From Isohypsibius dastychi (taxonomy: Eukaryota > Tardigrada > Eutardigrada > Parachela > Isohypsibiidae): a stretch of DNA of 59,466 nucleotides. This document shows, in pieces, positions 1 through 10,821 of the stretch. The DNA lies in NCBI GenBank assembly GCA_034696485.1, contig JAQIWT010000021.1, positions 1 to 59,466 of the forward strand, given 5' to 3'. Under the pieces are notes generated by a model, which was not told the DNA's origin, did no database searches, and was given only the letters and a program-made list of their open reading frames with translations. The translations under genes and the position numbers were made by a program. The stretch's first letter is position 1, and each line of letters begins with the position of its first letter.

Positions 1-216
1 GGGGAAATCCCCCCGCAAATCGATCACTGAACTCACATCCCTTTTTTTCACAATGTATTTTCTAACACCCCCCCCCCCACCCCCGACATCTGGACCCCTC
101 AGTTTAAGGTAACCCCCTTGGGTGCCCCCCCCTCCCCCTTCTGAAAAGGTCAACCCCTCACTCACCCCCTCTTTTTCCAGACTTGTATACGCCACTGGCA
201 AGAGAGAAGATACCGT
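1..216. other. C-rich upstream sequence, possible transposon end
   Basis: No gene is visible. The stretch is strongly pyrimidine-rich, with a run of 11 C at 68-78 and further C blocks near 126-136 and 160-180. At 185-197 it contains TATACGCCACTGG. CCACTG after a TATACG-type sequence is a common-looking DNA transposon terminus, and a similar TATACGCCACAG lies at 5859-5870. This is suggestive only: no second inverted end or target duplication was found. Confidence 0.3.
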
Positions 217-330
217 TTGTTGGTTTGGTTTTCATTTCTCATCGAACTTTCCTCCGAACATCTCGCTGAACTTGTCGGATTCCAAAGTAATCTTCTGAAG
301 TTTCTGGTCTATTTCAAATCGGCGATCAGT

Positions 331-2106
331 ATGGCGAGTCAACCGAAAACGAAGCAGCGTCGCGAGCCATCTCGAGGTTCGTACCAAATTCTTGAATTAT
401 AAATAGATTCCACATATTCCTTTCATTTCTTTCTTCTGAAATCCACAGATCCCGATGATATGGACTTTTTCAACTTATATCAGGATATCAAGATGGAAAT
501 CATGGTGATTGGTGATGGAGGAATGGAGATGGAATTTGATCTGATCGGAGCTTTTCCTTCTCTCGCCAACGCACTCCGAAGAACTCTTCTCGTTGAGGTG
601 AGATTTTTTGAGCTGATGATGCCAATTGTACCATATTCTAAACATGTTCCTAAATGGGTTTGACTGTGAGCTTGAATATCTCAAGTATTTTTTCCACGTT
701 TTTTTAAATCACTTTTTTGCAGGTTCCGTCAATGGCGCCGGAAACTGTCATGTTGCAGCAGAATCAGTCTGCGATACCTGATGAAGTATTGGGACATCGT
801 ATCGGATTGATCCCTTTTAAAGCTGACCCAAGAAAGTTCAAATTCCGTCCGATTGACTCGAAATCCGATCATCCACAATTTGCTCTCATTTATGAAATGA
901 AAGTCATCGCACCCAAACAGAACCTCAAAACCGAGAAACGCTTCCACAGTAAGTTTTAACCATCATCTTGATTAGGGTGAATACAAGTTTTGAACTGGGA
1001 GAAAAGATTACAATTAAAGTTCCGATTTTTTTTTAATTTAATTTGTTTCAGTTGATTTTCGATTTCCGGTTTGAAAATTTTATCATTTATCGAATTGCTT
1101 TCTTTTTTCAGGCACGCGGATATATTCTCGTGATTTCAAATGGATTCGCCATCCTTCCCAGAAAGACATAACCGATGATTCCCAACTGCGGCCTGTTTTT
1201 GATGATATTCTCCTCAATGTCCTTCGTCCAAATCAAGAGATGGATTTTCGCGTTCATGTCGTTAAAGGAATCGGAAAAGATCATACCAAATTTTCGCCTG
1301 TTTCAATCGCCACTTATCGCCAACTTCCGGTCATTAGATTGCTCCGACCAGTTCTTGACGACGAAGCGGAAACGTTGCAGCAGTGTTTTTCCAAAGGCGT
1401 CATCAATGTCAAAAAACATAAAGATGGTAAGGATACTAGTGAAAATAAATTTGGAAAATACAGATCAGAATTACGAGGGGGGAAAGTAAAATTGTTTTGC
1501 CCATTCTGCTAGTTATTCTTTTTGGGGAAAAACTTATCAAGTTCTTAATTCTGGCATTTCAAATATCTTCGTTATAAATTCTGGAATTGTTTTCAACGCA
1601 TGATTTTTTATTGTTTTTTAAAAAAAAGAGTATCCTAACCGAAAACGATGAGTTTTTTACTTTAAAAAAAGGATGCTACGCTTTTGTTAGTTAAACATTG
1701 GAAATCATGTTTTTTGAATTAATCAAATTATTTCAATTTTTTTCGAAACGGGGTTTATTTGCTCAATTTTGTGAAGTTAATAATTCTTGAAACATGTTTG
1801 CGGTCCATTTTACGTGTTCTCTGTGTGATGTTTGTTTTTGGTGTAGGCTCAAAAGAAGCGGTGGTGTCAGATGCCCGTCTTGATTCGAACAGCCGGAATG
1901 TCTTCCGAGATGCTCGTCTAAAGAAAGCCGTTGAAATCGGGTTAAAAGATGACCATTTTATTTTTTCGGTCGAGTCAATTGGTGCGATGGCTGTTAGTGT
2001 TTTAGTCAAAGAAGCTCTTAATATCCTCAAAGAGCGATGTGAATATCATCGACTCAGTATTGGCTACCAACAGCGAGAAGTCGAAATTATCGACACTCAA
2101 GAATAA
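331..2106 (+). CDS. POLR1C: DNA-directed RNA polymerases I and III subunit RPAC1
   Basis: Five exons, 331-376, 449-597, 723-948, 1112-1426 and 1847-2106, splice in frame at GT-AG sites to 331 aa, close to the roughly 346 aa of animal RPAC1. This alpha-like subunit pairs with RPAC2 as an early assembly platform of nuclear RNA polymerases I and III. The dimerisation signature NALRRTLLVE (about 56-65) is followed by VPSMAPETV. The insert domain contains the conserved block FRVHVVKGIGKDHTKFSPV, and the C-terminal alpha-like domain has the block DHFIFSVESIGA. The start chosen (MASQPKTKQ) lies before a clean donor; an upstream ATG at 217 in the same open frame has no recognisable homology. The TAA stop is embedded in an AATAAA hexamer. 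RPAC1 is preferred to the Pol II paralogue RPB3 because of the FRVHVVKGIGKDHTKFSPV block and the C-terminus. Confidence 0.93.
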
Positions 2107-2107
2107 A
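2102..2107 (+). promoter_or_regulatory. Polyadenylation signal overlapping the RPAC1 stop codon
   Basis: AATAAA spans the TAA stop codon of RPAC1 at 2104-2106. If it is used, the 3' UTR would be only some 15-25 bases. A transcript 3' end would be needed to confirm this. Confidence 0.5.
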
Positions 2108-2413
2108 TATCGGAATTTTCTGTTGTTCCGCTCGATTGTTGGAGCACTGCGGTGCGTGTCTTGTCACAAACGTATACTTAACGGTAGGTGGTTTTGAGAA
2201 GGCTTTCAAAAACAATCAAAGCTGGCTGCAAAGTGGTTGTTTTTCTAAGCTGCGCAGATTTTCAGATTCAGTTCCGTATCATCTAAACACTGAATCACGG
2301 CCCTCGAGACAATTAAAACGACAGACAACCATTTCAGAATGTTGACCACTTCCGTTTTTCAAGGAAATCAGCAGCACAATTCTGATTTGTATCCTGGGGC
2401 GGTTCGGTAAATG

Positions 2414-2422
2414 TATATAAAA
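2414..2422 (+). promoter_or_regulatory. TATA box of the cysteine-rich peptide gene
   Basis: TATATAAAA lies about 160 bases before the ATG at 2575. Between them is a probable 5' UTR intron, 2497-2567 (GTAAGT donor, TTGCAG acceptor). A start of transcription near 2445 is expected from TATA spacing. Confidence 0.6.
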
Positions 2423-2574
2423 ACGCAGCGCAAGTATAACTACACAGCTGCTTTGGATCCATTCTTACTTCTCTACAACCACATCTACCAGCAGTTGTAA
2501 GTACAGTAGATATGCTTTTCGCATGCACGAGATTGACGGACTATTCTATATCAATTCACGATTGCAGAACAAAG

Positions 2575-2757
2575 ATGGTCAAGTTTCTCGTCGCACTACT
2601 GATGGTGGTGGTCAGCATGGCCATGTTCTTAGTTTCCGTTTCAGCAGACTGCGACATTAACGCCGACTGTGTGAGAAGCTGCGGTCCAGGATACATCTGC
2701 CAAGCTGAAACATGTACGCGACCCATAAGCGTTCCTCGAGCGGGAAATTGTGTCTAA
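2575..2757 (+). CDS. Small secreted cysteine-rich peptide
   Basis: The 60-codon reading frame begins MVKFLVALLMVVVSM and has an ideal signal peptide of about 24 residues ending near VSVSA. The predicted mature peptide of 36 residues starts DCDINADC. It carries six cysteines spaced C-x5-C-x3-C-x5-C-x4-C-x11-C, enough for three disulphides. It has its own TATA box, a short 5' UTR intron and an AATAAA at 2920-2925. I do not recognise the family. Secreted six-cysteine peptides include antimicrobial, protease-inhibitor and signalling types, and nothing here decides between them. The ATG is the first one after the UTR intron acceptor; an in-frame ATG at 2512 lies inside that intron. Confidence 0.72.
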   Translation: MVKFLVALLMVVVSMAMFLVSVSADCDINADCVRSCGPGYICQAETCTRPISVPRAGNCV

Positions 2758-2919
2758 GTTCAAAAGTCACCTGTCACTTTCCCATGTTAACCCTGACAGC
2801 TAGAGACGATGATGTATCTGGCGGTTTTATACGCATTCTTGCCCGGCAAGAAAAGCCATCGCTTTCGAAGCATTTGGATTGGTGTGCCGAAGTCCGTGAC
2901 AGTTGCTGAATGGGTAGTA

Positions 2920-2925
2920 AATAAA
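2920..2925 (+). promoter_or_regulatory. Candidate polyadenylation signal of the cysteine-rich peptide gene
   Basis: AATAAA lies about 160 bases after the stop codon. A second AATAAA at about 3073 is an alternative. Confidence 0.4.
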
Positions 2926-3382
2926 CATTCCGTAAATTACGGCACGATTATTGATGGGTTTGATATGCCGATACGAAATACAAGGATGCTTAAGTTGACC
3001 TGCTTGGCCGAAAATCTTGGAATAGAAAGTCGAAAATCCCTCGCATGTGAAAAAATCCCGACCGAATCAACCGAATAAACTCTCAGAGCTCAAACCGAAG
3101 ATTCTTGTATAGTTCACTAAAGAACAGACACGGCCCGAAGACAGCACTGAAACCAACCAAGGTCACATCCAAGCGGCGAACGCGGATGAAAAAACATAAC
3201 AATAATCGGAAAGTCGGAGAAAAGTCAAAGGTCGGCATATTAAATGGAATACGACAAAAAGAGTTTCGAAATAGGGGTCAGCAGAAAACAAGCTGACCAG
3301 GAGGTCAGATGATAATGCTAGTTGTGATTCTGTGCAAACCGTTCAAGGGTTCATAAAGACTACTGCACATAATTCTTTCAGT

Positions 3383-5505
3383 TCACGCCTCAACTTTCTT
3401 CTTCTTGGACTTGCGTTCACTAACAGTATCCCTGACGAGTCGCAGCAAATCCGATTTCATGCGCAGTTTTTCAAATCCTCCCGCCGTAACAAACGCTTCA
3501 ACATCATTGGCGATGAATTTGAGCACTTCCATCTTCAATTTCTCAATAGAGTGCTTATCAGCTAGCCGCAAAGTCGATGCAGCTCGTCGTACAGTCAGCT
3601 TGCTAATCAGCTCATTTGTACAATCCTCCTCCAACGCAGCCAGGCGATATTTGTTAGCTGCAACAATCAGCTTATCCGCCACTTTCAAATCCCATCTACG
3701 AAGACAAGGTTGAACGACGCAAATGTTCGCTACTAGATGAGATGTCACTGACCCATCTTGTCCATACATGAATCGCAACATTGCTTCCAATGTCACGCCA
3801 TCCAGATCCTTGATAACACACTTACCCTAAAACATCAACTATTCAACTAATCAATTCAAAAAGACCGTAATAACGTACCTCACGAGTCTCAGTGACGTCA
3901 TGCTCGAACATGGCAGCAAAGACCTCGCTCATCAGCGACAACTGGAACTTATGAACCGGAAACTCCTTCCCATCCGATGAGACCAAGATAAAGTCACTAC
4001 GCAATCCAGTTTCATATAGCTGGGTCAAACATTTGGATATCTCAATAGCGGATGTGATGGGGGGTCGGGGGTGGGAACCTCGGCTGATGACGACGAATTT
4101 GATTTCCGCTTGAAGACGAAGAGCATCTTGGACAATGTAGTTCTCTTTGATGAGATGATCATGAGGAACGAGAATATATGTCTCGTCATCCGAGTCTGAC
4201 CCGGTGAACATCATACTGAAATCACGTAGATCGGCGACGACGACGATACGGTCCGCAATCTTCTCGGTGATTCTGAAGAAAAACACAATATAATATAACC
4301 ATACATGAAATTTGAAAATGATTTGTGTCTAGACGGTCAAATAAACATTTCAGCTATCGTAATCAAATCGACAGTTCGTACTACAGACACGTATTAAAAG
4401 AAATGTGCGACGAAAACAAAGACGGACAAATCCCACAACAATTCAGATCAGAAACGACTTGGAAAAACCACTTCTTTTCAACTAATGCTAAGCATCACCG
4501 TAAACGCTTTTAAGAAATCAGCCAATGATGCAAATGTTAAATTTTAGAAGCAATCCAAAATTCAAAGGTGAAAAATAAGGGCTCCATGGATTTTTACTGA
4601 GCAAAGTAATGGCACTATTTGTTCAGTTCTGGTTCCGGTATCACGGTGAAAGAAATCACGGCCTCAAGAATTGCTCTGGGAAGGAAAAAAGAACCGATAA
4701 ATCAACAGCTGAAAAAAACTACTACAGCCGGAAGGAGTCATAACCGGAAGTCGGTTCCAAACTTTAAAACAACGCAATTCAGTCCACTCCACAGCATCCT
4801 AGATTTCAACCGGAAGTAACACTTGGAAAAACGTCTTTTTTCAAGCAATACAAAAAACCAAATCTCACCTTACCGGAAAACAAAAGCCACACACGCGAAT
4901 ACACGACAAAGAAAAGAAATTCCTCCAATCAAATAATTAACTCGGAAAATTAAAAGAATGGCGACCCTCAATATCACTAATTGGACAAGAACATCTATTT
5001 TGCCCGGCTTACCTGACTTCGCAATGTGCTTGAACCTTGACATCAACAGGACTCTCCAATCCAATATTCACATAGACACAATCCTTTTTCTGAGTTCCTG
5101 CAAGAATATCACAAATCTGTTTATAATCCCTTTCGAAATCTCTGTTCTTCCAATTGCACTCTTGAAACTTAAACGGTTTTCACAATTTTCAACATTTCAT
5201 TGTTATTTTTCATCCTTTTCTCAGTCAAAATTTGTGAAATTTTCCGAGTATTTCTCTGACTTTGCGTTCTCTGTGCATTCACTCCTCTCACCTTTGGTAT
5301 AAAGTGGTCGAATTTCCAGATTCCATCGCGATTGATTGCCAGGCATGCCGAGTTTATCAAAGGGTACAAACGTCTTAACAGCATCCCGTTGTGTTTTCTT
5401 CAGCGAGAAATTATGGAGCGTAAAGTCAATGACGCAGTGATGTACTTCACTCTTGTCTTCTCCACTAAACTTCTTCACAGGTGAAGGACCAGCAACGACT
5501 GCCAT
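3383..5505 (-). CDS. Speckle-type POZ-like protein (MATH-BTB-BACK)
   Basis: Minus-strand exons 5505-5292, 5097-5013, 4272-3879 and 3826-3383 give 378 aa, close to the 374 aa of SPOP. These proteins are Cullin-3 adaptors: the MATH domain binds substrates and the BTB domain binds CUL3. The N-terminal 160 residues are MATH-like (FTLHNFSLKK, then KDCVYVNIGLES). The BTB domain begins RSDFILVSSDGKEFPVHKF and continues FAAMFEHDVTE, as in SPOP. It is followed by a BACK-like helical region (ADKLIVAANKYRLAALEEDC), and the C-terminus RKSKKKKVEA looks like a nuclear localisation signal. The first coding exon is preceded by an acceptor at 5522, so a 5' UTR exon lies upstream. MATH is divergent, so this may be a tardigrade-expanded paralogue rather than the SPOP orthologue. 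Confidence 0.85.
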
Positions 5506-6172
5506 TTCCACCGTCAGCTTTCTGAAACCAAAACACGACAAGGGTTAAGGTTCAACGTGCATTCTTTGAAAAACGAAAGTAAACCTCCATTTCACATCTT
5601 CAGATCAGTTTCAAGCGAGATGAAGGAACGGAACAAGATGGTCACTCCTTACGTACCTTTCAGAATAAGGGTGGAATGGATTCCAAAACTTGTTTCCAGA
5701 AACAAGAGCTATGGGATGGGGCCTGTTTTCGTCTTCGTTTTCCCAATTTTGAAACTTCGAAAAAATCAAAAAATGTCTAGATCTCTTATTTCACGAGCGT
5801 CTTGGCCAAGAATATCCTGCCTGCCCCCCCCCCCCCACTCCTCAACTCTTTTGGTCTTATACGCCACAGTCGAAGAATTACCCGATGTTGCCTGTATGTT
5901 TTCATCTTGCAACTGACAGTCCAAACAAACTGACAAAGGTGATAAGTCTACGAAAACAACCAACGAAGGAATAGTTCGAATAAATGGTGTTAAACTGATT
6001 CCACATGTTCAGCTTCTCCGGGTGATGTTCTCAAGCTGCGTTCAGTGGTCCGGAATACATCGATTATTTCATGAAGTGATTCAGATCACAGAACAACACA
6101 GACGAAACTCAGGATAATAGTCTGAGTCAATGTTATAGTAAGACATGAAAACGGTTCGCTGGATGGAAGTTA
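5506..6172. other. Intergenic, with C13 tract
   Basis: No supportable gene between the MATH-BTB gene (both its 5' UTR and promoter lie here) and the 3' end of acyltransferase A. A run of 13 C occurs at 5824-5836, followed by TTATACGCCACAG at 5858-5870. Confidence 0.4.
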
Positions 6173-9100
6173 TCAATCTTTCTCGGCCAATCCCAGCCGT
6201 TTCATCACAAACTTTTCCAGCCCAAGTAATGGTGCTTCAAAACCGACACTGAACACAAACGCAAATCCATACGTCACGAAGAGGGATCCAAAGAAGAAGT
6301 AAACCTATTGCGCCATAAAAAAGCGGTGAATACACGAACGAGACCGTATAAAAAGTTAGTCGCTTGCCACTTCCAGATTGGAGAAATCAAAGGTCGTAGT
6401 CTGAGCCAGAGCATATACGTCTATGATTGGGATATGTATGAGGTAGCAGCAATAAGTCAGCCGGCTCAGCGGGACAAAGGCATTCCAGGAAAGTAGATTA
6501 TTGACGAAACCTGTGATGGAAACCAGGTGAAACCCAAAAGGCTTAGGCTCAATACAACTATAGTTCACTGTTTCAAGAGCATACCTCCATAACCCTGAAC
6601 GCAAGCAAAGATGACCCAACACACGGCTAAAGCCCATACATTCCGATGTAGAACATTGTAGAGTGTGGCGACTGGAGGTGAGAGCTCTGTCGCACTATTA
6701 TTGATCGACTGTAATCCGTATACAACAGCCAGACCGCTGGCCATAGCCATCAACCAGAACATCACGACAAATACAGTTCGGATTTTGATGACATTCTCTT
6801 TGCGATATTTGGCCAGGAGGTAGCCGAAAAGTATTCCGATGAGGTAAGGTCCAATTCGGCACCACGGTTTGATATAGTAATCGTAATAGTAGTGAAACAT
6901 TTCCGTTTCATTCAATGCACTATATCAAAGATAAAAGATCATGATGAATATGTGAAATTTATCAGAAATTGTGTGCGTTTACTGGAAAGCTGAATAACCG
7001 AGGATTGTTGGTGAAACGTTGTTTTTCACGCAAATAAGAGCAGTGATTATAAGATGGGCCACGAAAAAGAAGCCCAGCGAGGCAAATCCAAATTTCGGCC
7101 ACCTGAAATGGGGAATCCATGACCTGCCAAGTTGCTCGACAGAATGACAAAGTACTGCTACCTGACCAATGGAAGGAGAACCAATGGGCTGATCCAGTAA
7201 AACTGCATATCATTCCCGAGATACCATGTCCATGACATACACTGTGTGATAACATTTAATGATGTTTATCCACCAAGCCAACTTATTCAGCTCACCGCTT
7301 TTTTAATATCAACAAGATTGTTGATATACAACAGATTAGTCCACCATGATATCGAACAATGAGGCTGAGCTAGACCGGTGGCCGGCCAGTTAGGACCAGA
7401 GTTGAAATGTTTGAAGAGAAACAGGTAGATGACCATTACGATTGCGTAAACTGGCGTCAATCTGGTCAACCATTTCCATCACAATAAGCGTGACCATATA
7501 GTGCCTGCATGCAGTGAAATACCTCCAATAGCGATGAATGTAGAACTGTAGATAGTGGAACTTCTTTGTCTTCTCATAGCCCAAAACAAATAGATATGAA
7601 ACAAGAAGACCGCTGAAACAGAGTTGCTGCTTGGAAATTAATGTCAGAAAAGAGCTGCTCGTACCTCATTACAAAGAATGTATCGACAGACACAGTGGCG
7701 TTGGCCAGCGGTTGAAACCAGAAGCTCCCAGTTACTTTCGGGGTGAGTGTCAATGGATCTCCTGTTCAATACGCAGTACTCTATCCTCCCGACAAATTGG
7801 GTCTAAAAATTCTTTCCCCATTTCGCTCACCACATGCGCAGCGCGAGGGCTTACGGGGGCTTACCAGACAGCATTCATGGTGAGCGAAATGGTACAAGAA
7901 TTTGTAGACCCAATTTATCGGGAGGATAGAGTAACTTGTATCAATTCTAGACTAAGATACATCACCATCCTCTTACGCAGAAGCTGTGGAGCTGTTTCGT
8001 AGACATGCCCAATCACGACCCATGTCATGCTCAGGAAACGTATACCGTGAATACAGGTCAGCGCGCTATCTGGCTGATTTGATGTGTCCAAGATTTTCTT
8101 CCCGTTGGAATACAGACTGAACACCAATAACAATTGTCTCGGCGTTTCTAACAACTTGTGACCCGTAGCCTTCGACGGAACATTCCCGATTTCGATCGAT
8201 GATTTCTCCGTCCCAAGTAAAGGTTCATCTTCTTCTGACACAGCAGTGTCGTCTTCTTCGGTGACAAATGGCGGTTCATTAGGATTCTTCTCGGTTATGG
8301 TAACCGTTGTAATCTGGGAGATCGTCTCGGGTTTTTGACGTCGGTGAATTGCAATGTCGTACACGGTCGCCACGATGAGGAGCAAACTGAAAACGCTTAG
8401 AACAGTCCTGGAAAGAGTGAATCCCAAAATCAGAAACCAATTAGTTGATGGGGAACTGGGATATATACAGCTCACAATATCGCGATCGAAATTGCATCGT
8501 AGGGAATGGTTTTCGGTTGACAAGTTGTAGCATCGTAGACCATGATGTCAGTGTTGTACGGTGCTGGTAGCTTGCTGATTCCTGAATACGGTGATGTTGA
8601 ATCAAATCGGTTTCAGTGATCGGTACTTACTTACCATAAGCCAACAGTAAATTAACATCGTCCTCGGAGCATGAATCTGGAACACACACGGCAATTCGTG
8701 CTATAATTGGTGGTGTCTGCATCGAAAGCAACACTTGTCACAGATCAAAAGTGTGAAGCATAGTGTTTACGGATGACTGCGTTGCGTTAGGTGGAGGGGG
8801 AGGTGGACCAAAAGTAGCCAAGCAATACTGTCCGTCAAAATAGAGTTCGCTAGCATTGTTCTTCACATTGGTGATCGCTTGACATTCACCGAATGAACCC
8901 ATCCACAGAAGATCTCCCTGGAGTATCCCCGGACCTGGCTTCCCTGCCGCATCCACGACTGATGGCGAAATATTTCCATGATATAGTCAAGCCTTTGGAT
9001 AGTTTAGCATTACGAATAACAAGGCTTACATTTCAGCGCCCATTCTTCTTTGAGTTTTGTTCCGTTTGCCACAAAGGTGATATCGCTTGCACATGGAGCG

Positions 9101-9309
9101 GATACATTGGCCGCTAGTACATCAGAGAACGAGCCAGTTAGTAAAGAAACAAAATCTCGTGAGCCAGATTGCAGGAACCATGGTATATTGTTGTTTGATA
9201 CCGATCCGTGATGATGGGATCTCGGTCGGAGATCATAGGGAAGAATCTGAGCGACATTCGTACCGATGCCCAGAAACACTACAAACAATTGAATAAAGAA
9301 CGCTGTCAT
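6173..9309 (-). CDS. NRF-6/acyltransferase-3 family membrane protein, copy A
   Basis: Thirteen exons (9309-9030, 8958-8771, 8716-8635, 8581-8476, 8407-7977, 7761-7665, 7612-7523, 7461-7296, 7241-7162, 7102-6983, 6919-6585, 6510-6368, 6304-6173) splice to 749 aa. A signal peptide (MTAFFIQLFVVFLGIG) precedes the extracellular NRF domain, with the typical block FVDAAGKPGPGILQGDLLWM and paired cysteines (SFGECQAI, QYCLATF, CVPDSCSE). One membrane helix and an acidic cytosolic linker follow, then the multi-pass acyltransferase-3 domain, with IRFLSMTWVVIGH carrying the conserved histidine of the family. NRF-6-like proteins in nematodes are proposed to transport or acylate lipids across membranes; the substrate here is unknown. 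Oddities: the last intron (6367-6305) starts GC; copy A lacks the intron between the linker and TM segments present in B and C; intron 5 holds a MITE. Confidence 0.92.
7779..7931. mobile_element. 153-bp Tc1/mariner-type MITE
   Basis: The left end CTCTATCCTCCCGA and its inverted copy TCGGGAGGATAGAG at the right end are flanked by TA on both sides (7777-7778 and 7932-7933). The inverted arms run some 54 bases (7779-7832 against 7877-7931) with a few mismatches, leaving a core of about 45 bases. There is no coding capacity. It sits inside intron 5 of acyltransferase copy A and is absent from the same intron of B and C, so it inserted after the duplications. Confidence 0.82.
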
Positions 9310-10821
9310 AGTTGGCTCAGATTTGCAATGCAGGTGTTACGGTAGATGGTTTCCTGCCACAGAACCGACACAAGTCGTCTGATTTCTGTCTGTCTTGATA
9401 TTTGCTCTATATAGATTTGCTTAACAAATGCGATTTGGTGATAACATGCTGTCCTGTCCTATAATGTGTCGTTTACTCATGTCAGAGATAAGCTGTGGGG
9501 CTGTACAAGGGTGCAATGGGTTCAAATTTAAGTAAAACTATGCATGATATGCGAGGGTGGCCGTACTATTGCCAAATTGAATGTATAGTATTGTCCTCAC
9601 TCTTTTCGCTGCCTAATATCAAACCCGTTCACGGCGGAGATACACACGAGATACACAAGTTCCTGTACAGTGGGCTGGACAAGCACTTATGCAAGTAATA
9701 AGACAATAGACTAGCCACGTCCACTTTTACGATCTGTGAGAACTGGTTTGGCTTCGGTGAATACAGTGCCTCACGAGAGAGTGAGGACAAAAACATTCAA
9801 TTTGCAATTGCAAAGCCACGTACATTATCTACGTACGTACTGAGATGCAAAACTGCCAAATGCACAGAAGACGGACTATTTAGAGGAAAGACACCTACGT
9901 TATGGCAAAGCAAGTGGTAATTATGGATGATGGCGTCAGTCATTACTACGGTCAGTCGATAACTGACGGTATGATCGTCCGATTTTCCAACAGAAACTTA
10001 CCGAGGATGCTTGAGAATAGCAGCAATCCTGGCTCAGTGAACTTTGTAAAAGCGTACCAGATTTTGAATATGCGAACAGCAGCGTCGTGCCATAATCCTT
10101 CACATAACCAACTGCTTTTTTCAAACAGTTTCCAACCAGGTCGACAGCTGGTGTTCAAGTCAGGTGGCCGTTCGGCGAATCGAAAAGTTGACCTGGATTG
10201 GGCCGTACTGATTCCTATGATGGGTTAACGCTAACCAACCACTTACTCCAGTTGAATAAGCTCAGATTTTGTTAGTGGGAATTTGGATTTTTCTGCTGAC
10301 TATGGTCTCTTTGATCTTCTAGTTTGCTAAACAACGATGGCACTGCATACATTTTTTTTATAACTTGATTTTTTCTTTGGCCGGTTCATGACCAGATAAT
10401 CGCGTATTAGATTTAATCAGTCCAGCTTCGACAACCTGGAAAACAGTCGAACTGCAAAAAACTAGTTGTTCACGAGATTGCGAGAATCTTTGATAACTGC
10501 GTCCCCAATCTCATTCTCAGGCTGCTGTCACTCTTCAAAATTCGGATGGTCAAGGTTTTTAAACTCGTTACTTGATCGATTCTTCAAGGATCTCTGGCAG
10601 CCTATGTCTTAAGATAATATACAGTACGACATCGATTTCATTTTTTGATAGGATCGGTCTTGCTGAACCAACGAACTATTGCTCTAGCGAAAGAACAGCA
10701 TGGTGAAGAGAATGCATACTTCCAGTAACAATGAGAGCAAAAATTGCGAAAGCAAACGTCAACAAAATTAGAGAAAGTGATGCAGGTACGCAGAGAGAAC
10801 AAGATTACCATTCAAAGAAGT
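9310..10821. other. Intergenic region between acyltransferase copies A and B, with inverted repeat
   Basis: No convincing gene. Contains the promoter of copy A and the 3' flank of copy B. Imperfect inverted arms lie at about 9566-9606 (ATTGCCAAATTGAATG and TTGTCCTCACTC) and 9775-9812, spaced by about 170 bases, as in a degenerate MITE. A small hairpin CCTCAC/GTGAGG lies at 9769-9786. Confidence 0.45.
9407..9414 (-). promoter_or_regulatory. Candidate TATA box of acyltransferase copy A
   Basis: CTATATAG, the same on both strands, lies about 100 bases upstream of the ATG at 9309. It is only a partial TATA match. Confidence 0.35.

Noticed and set aside
217-402. Open frame with an ATG upstream of RPAC1
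   Set aside because: The hydrophobic lead has no relation to RPAC1. Only its last part from 331 is used, and that is cut by a clean donor at 376.
5766-5963. Minus-strand open frame over the C13 tract
   Set aside because: Low-complexity glycine run created by the homopolymer; no homology or splice context.
9902-10228. Plus-strand open frame between acyltransferase copies A and B
   Set aside because: No homology, no signal peptide or domain, and open frames of similar length occur on the opposite strand by chance.
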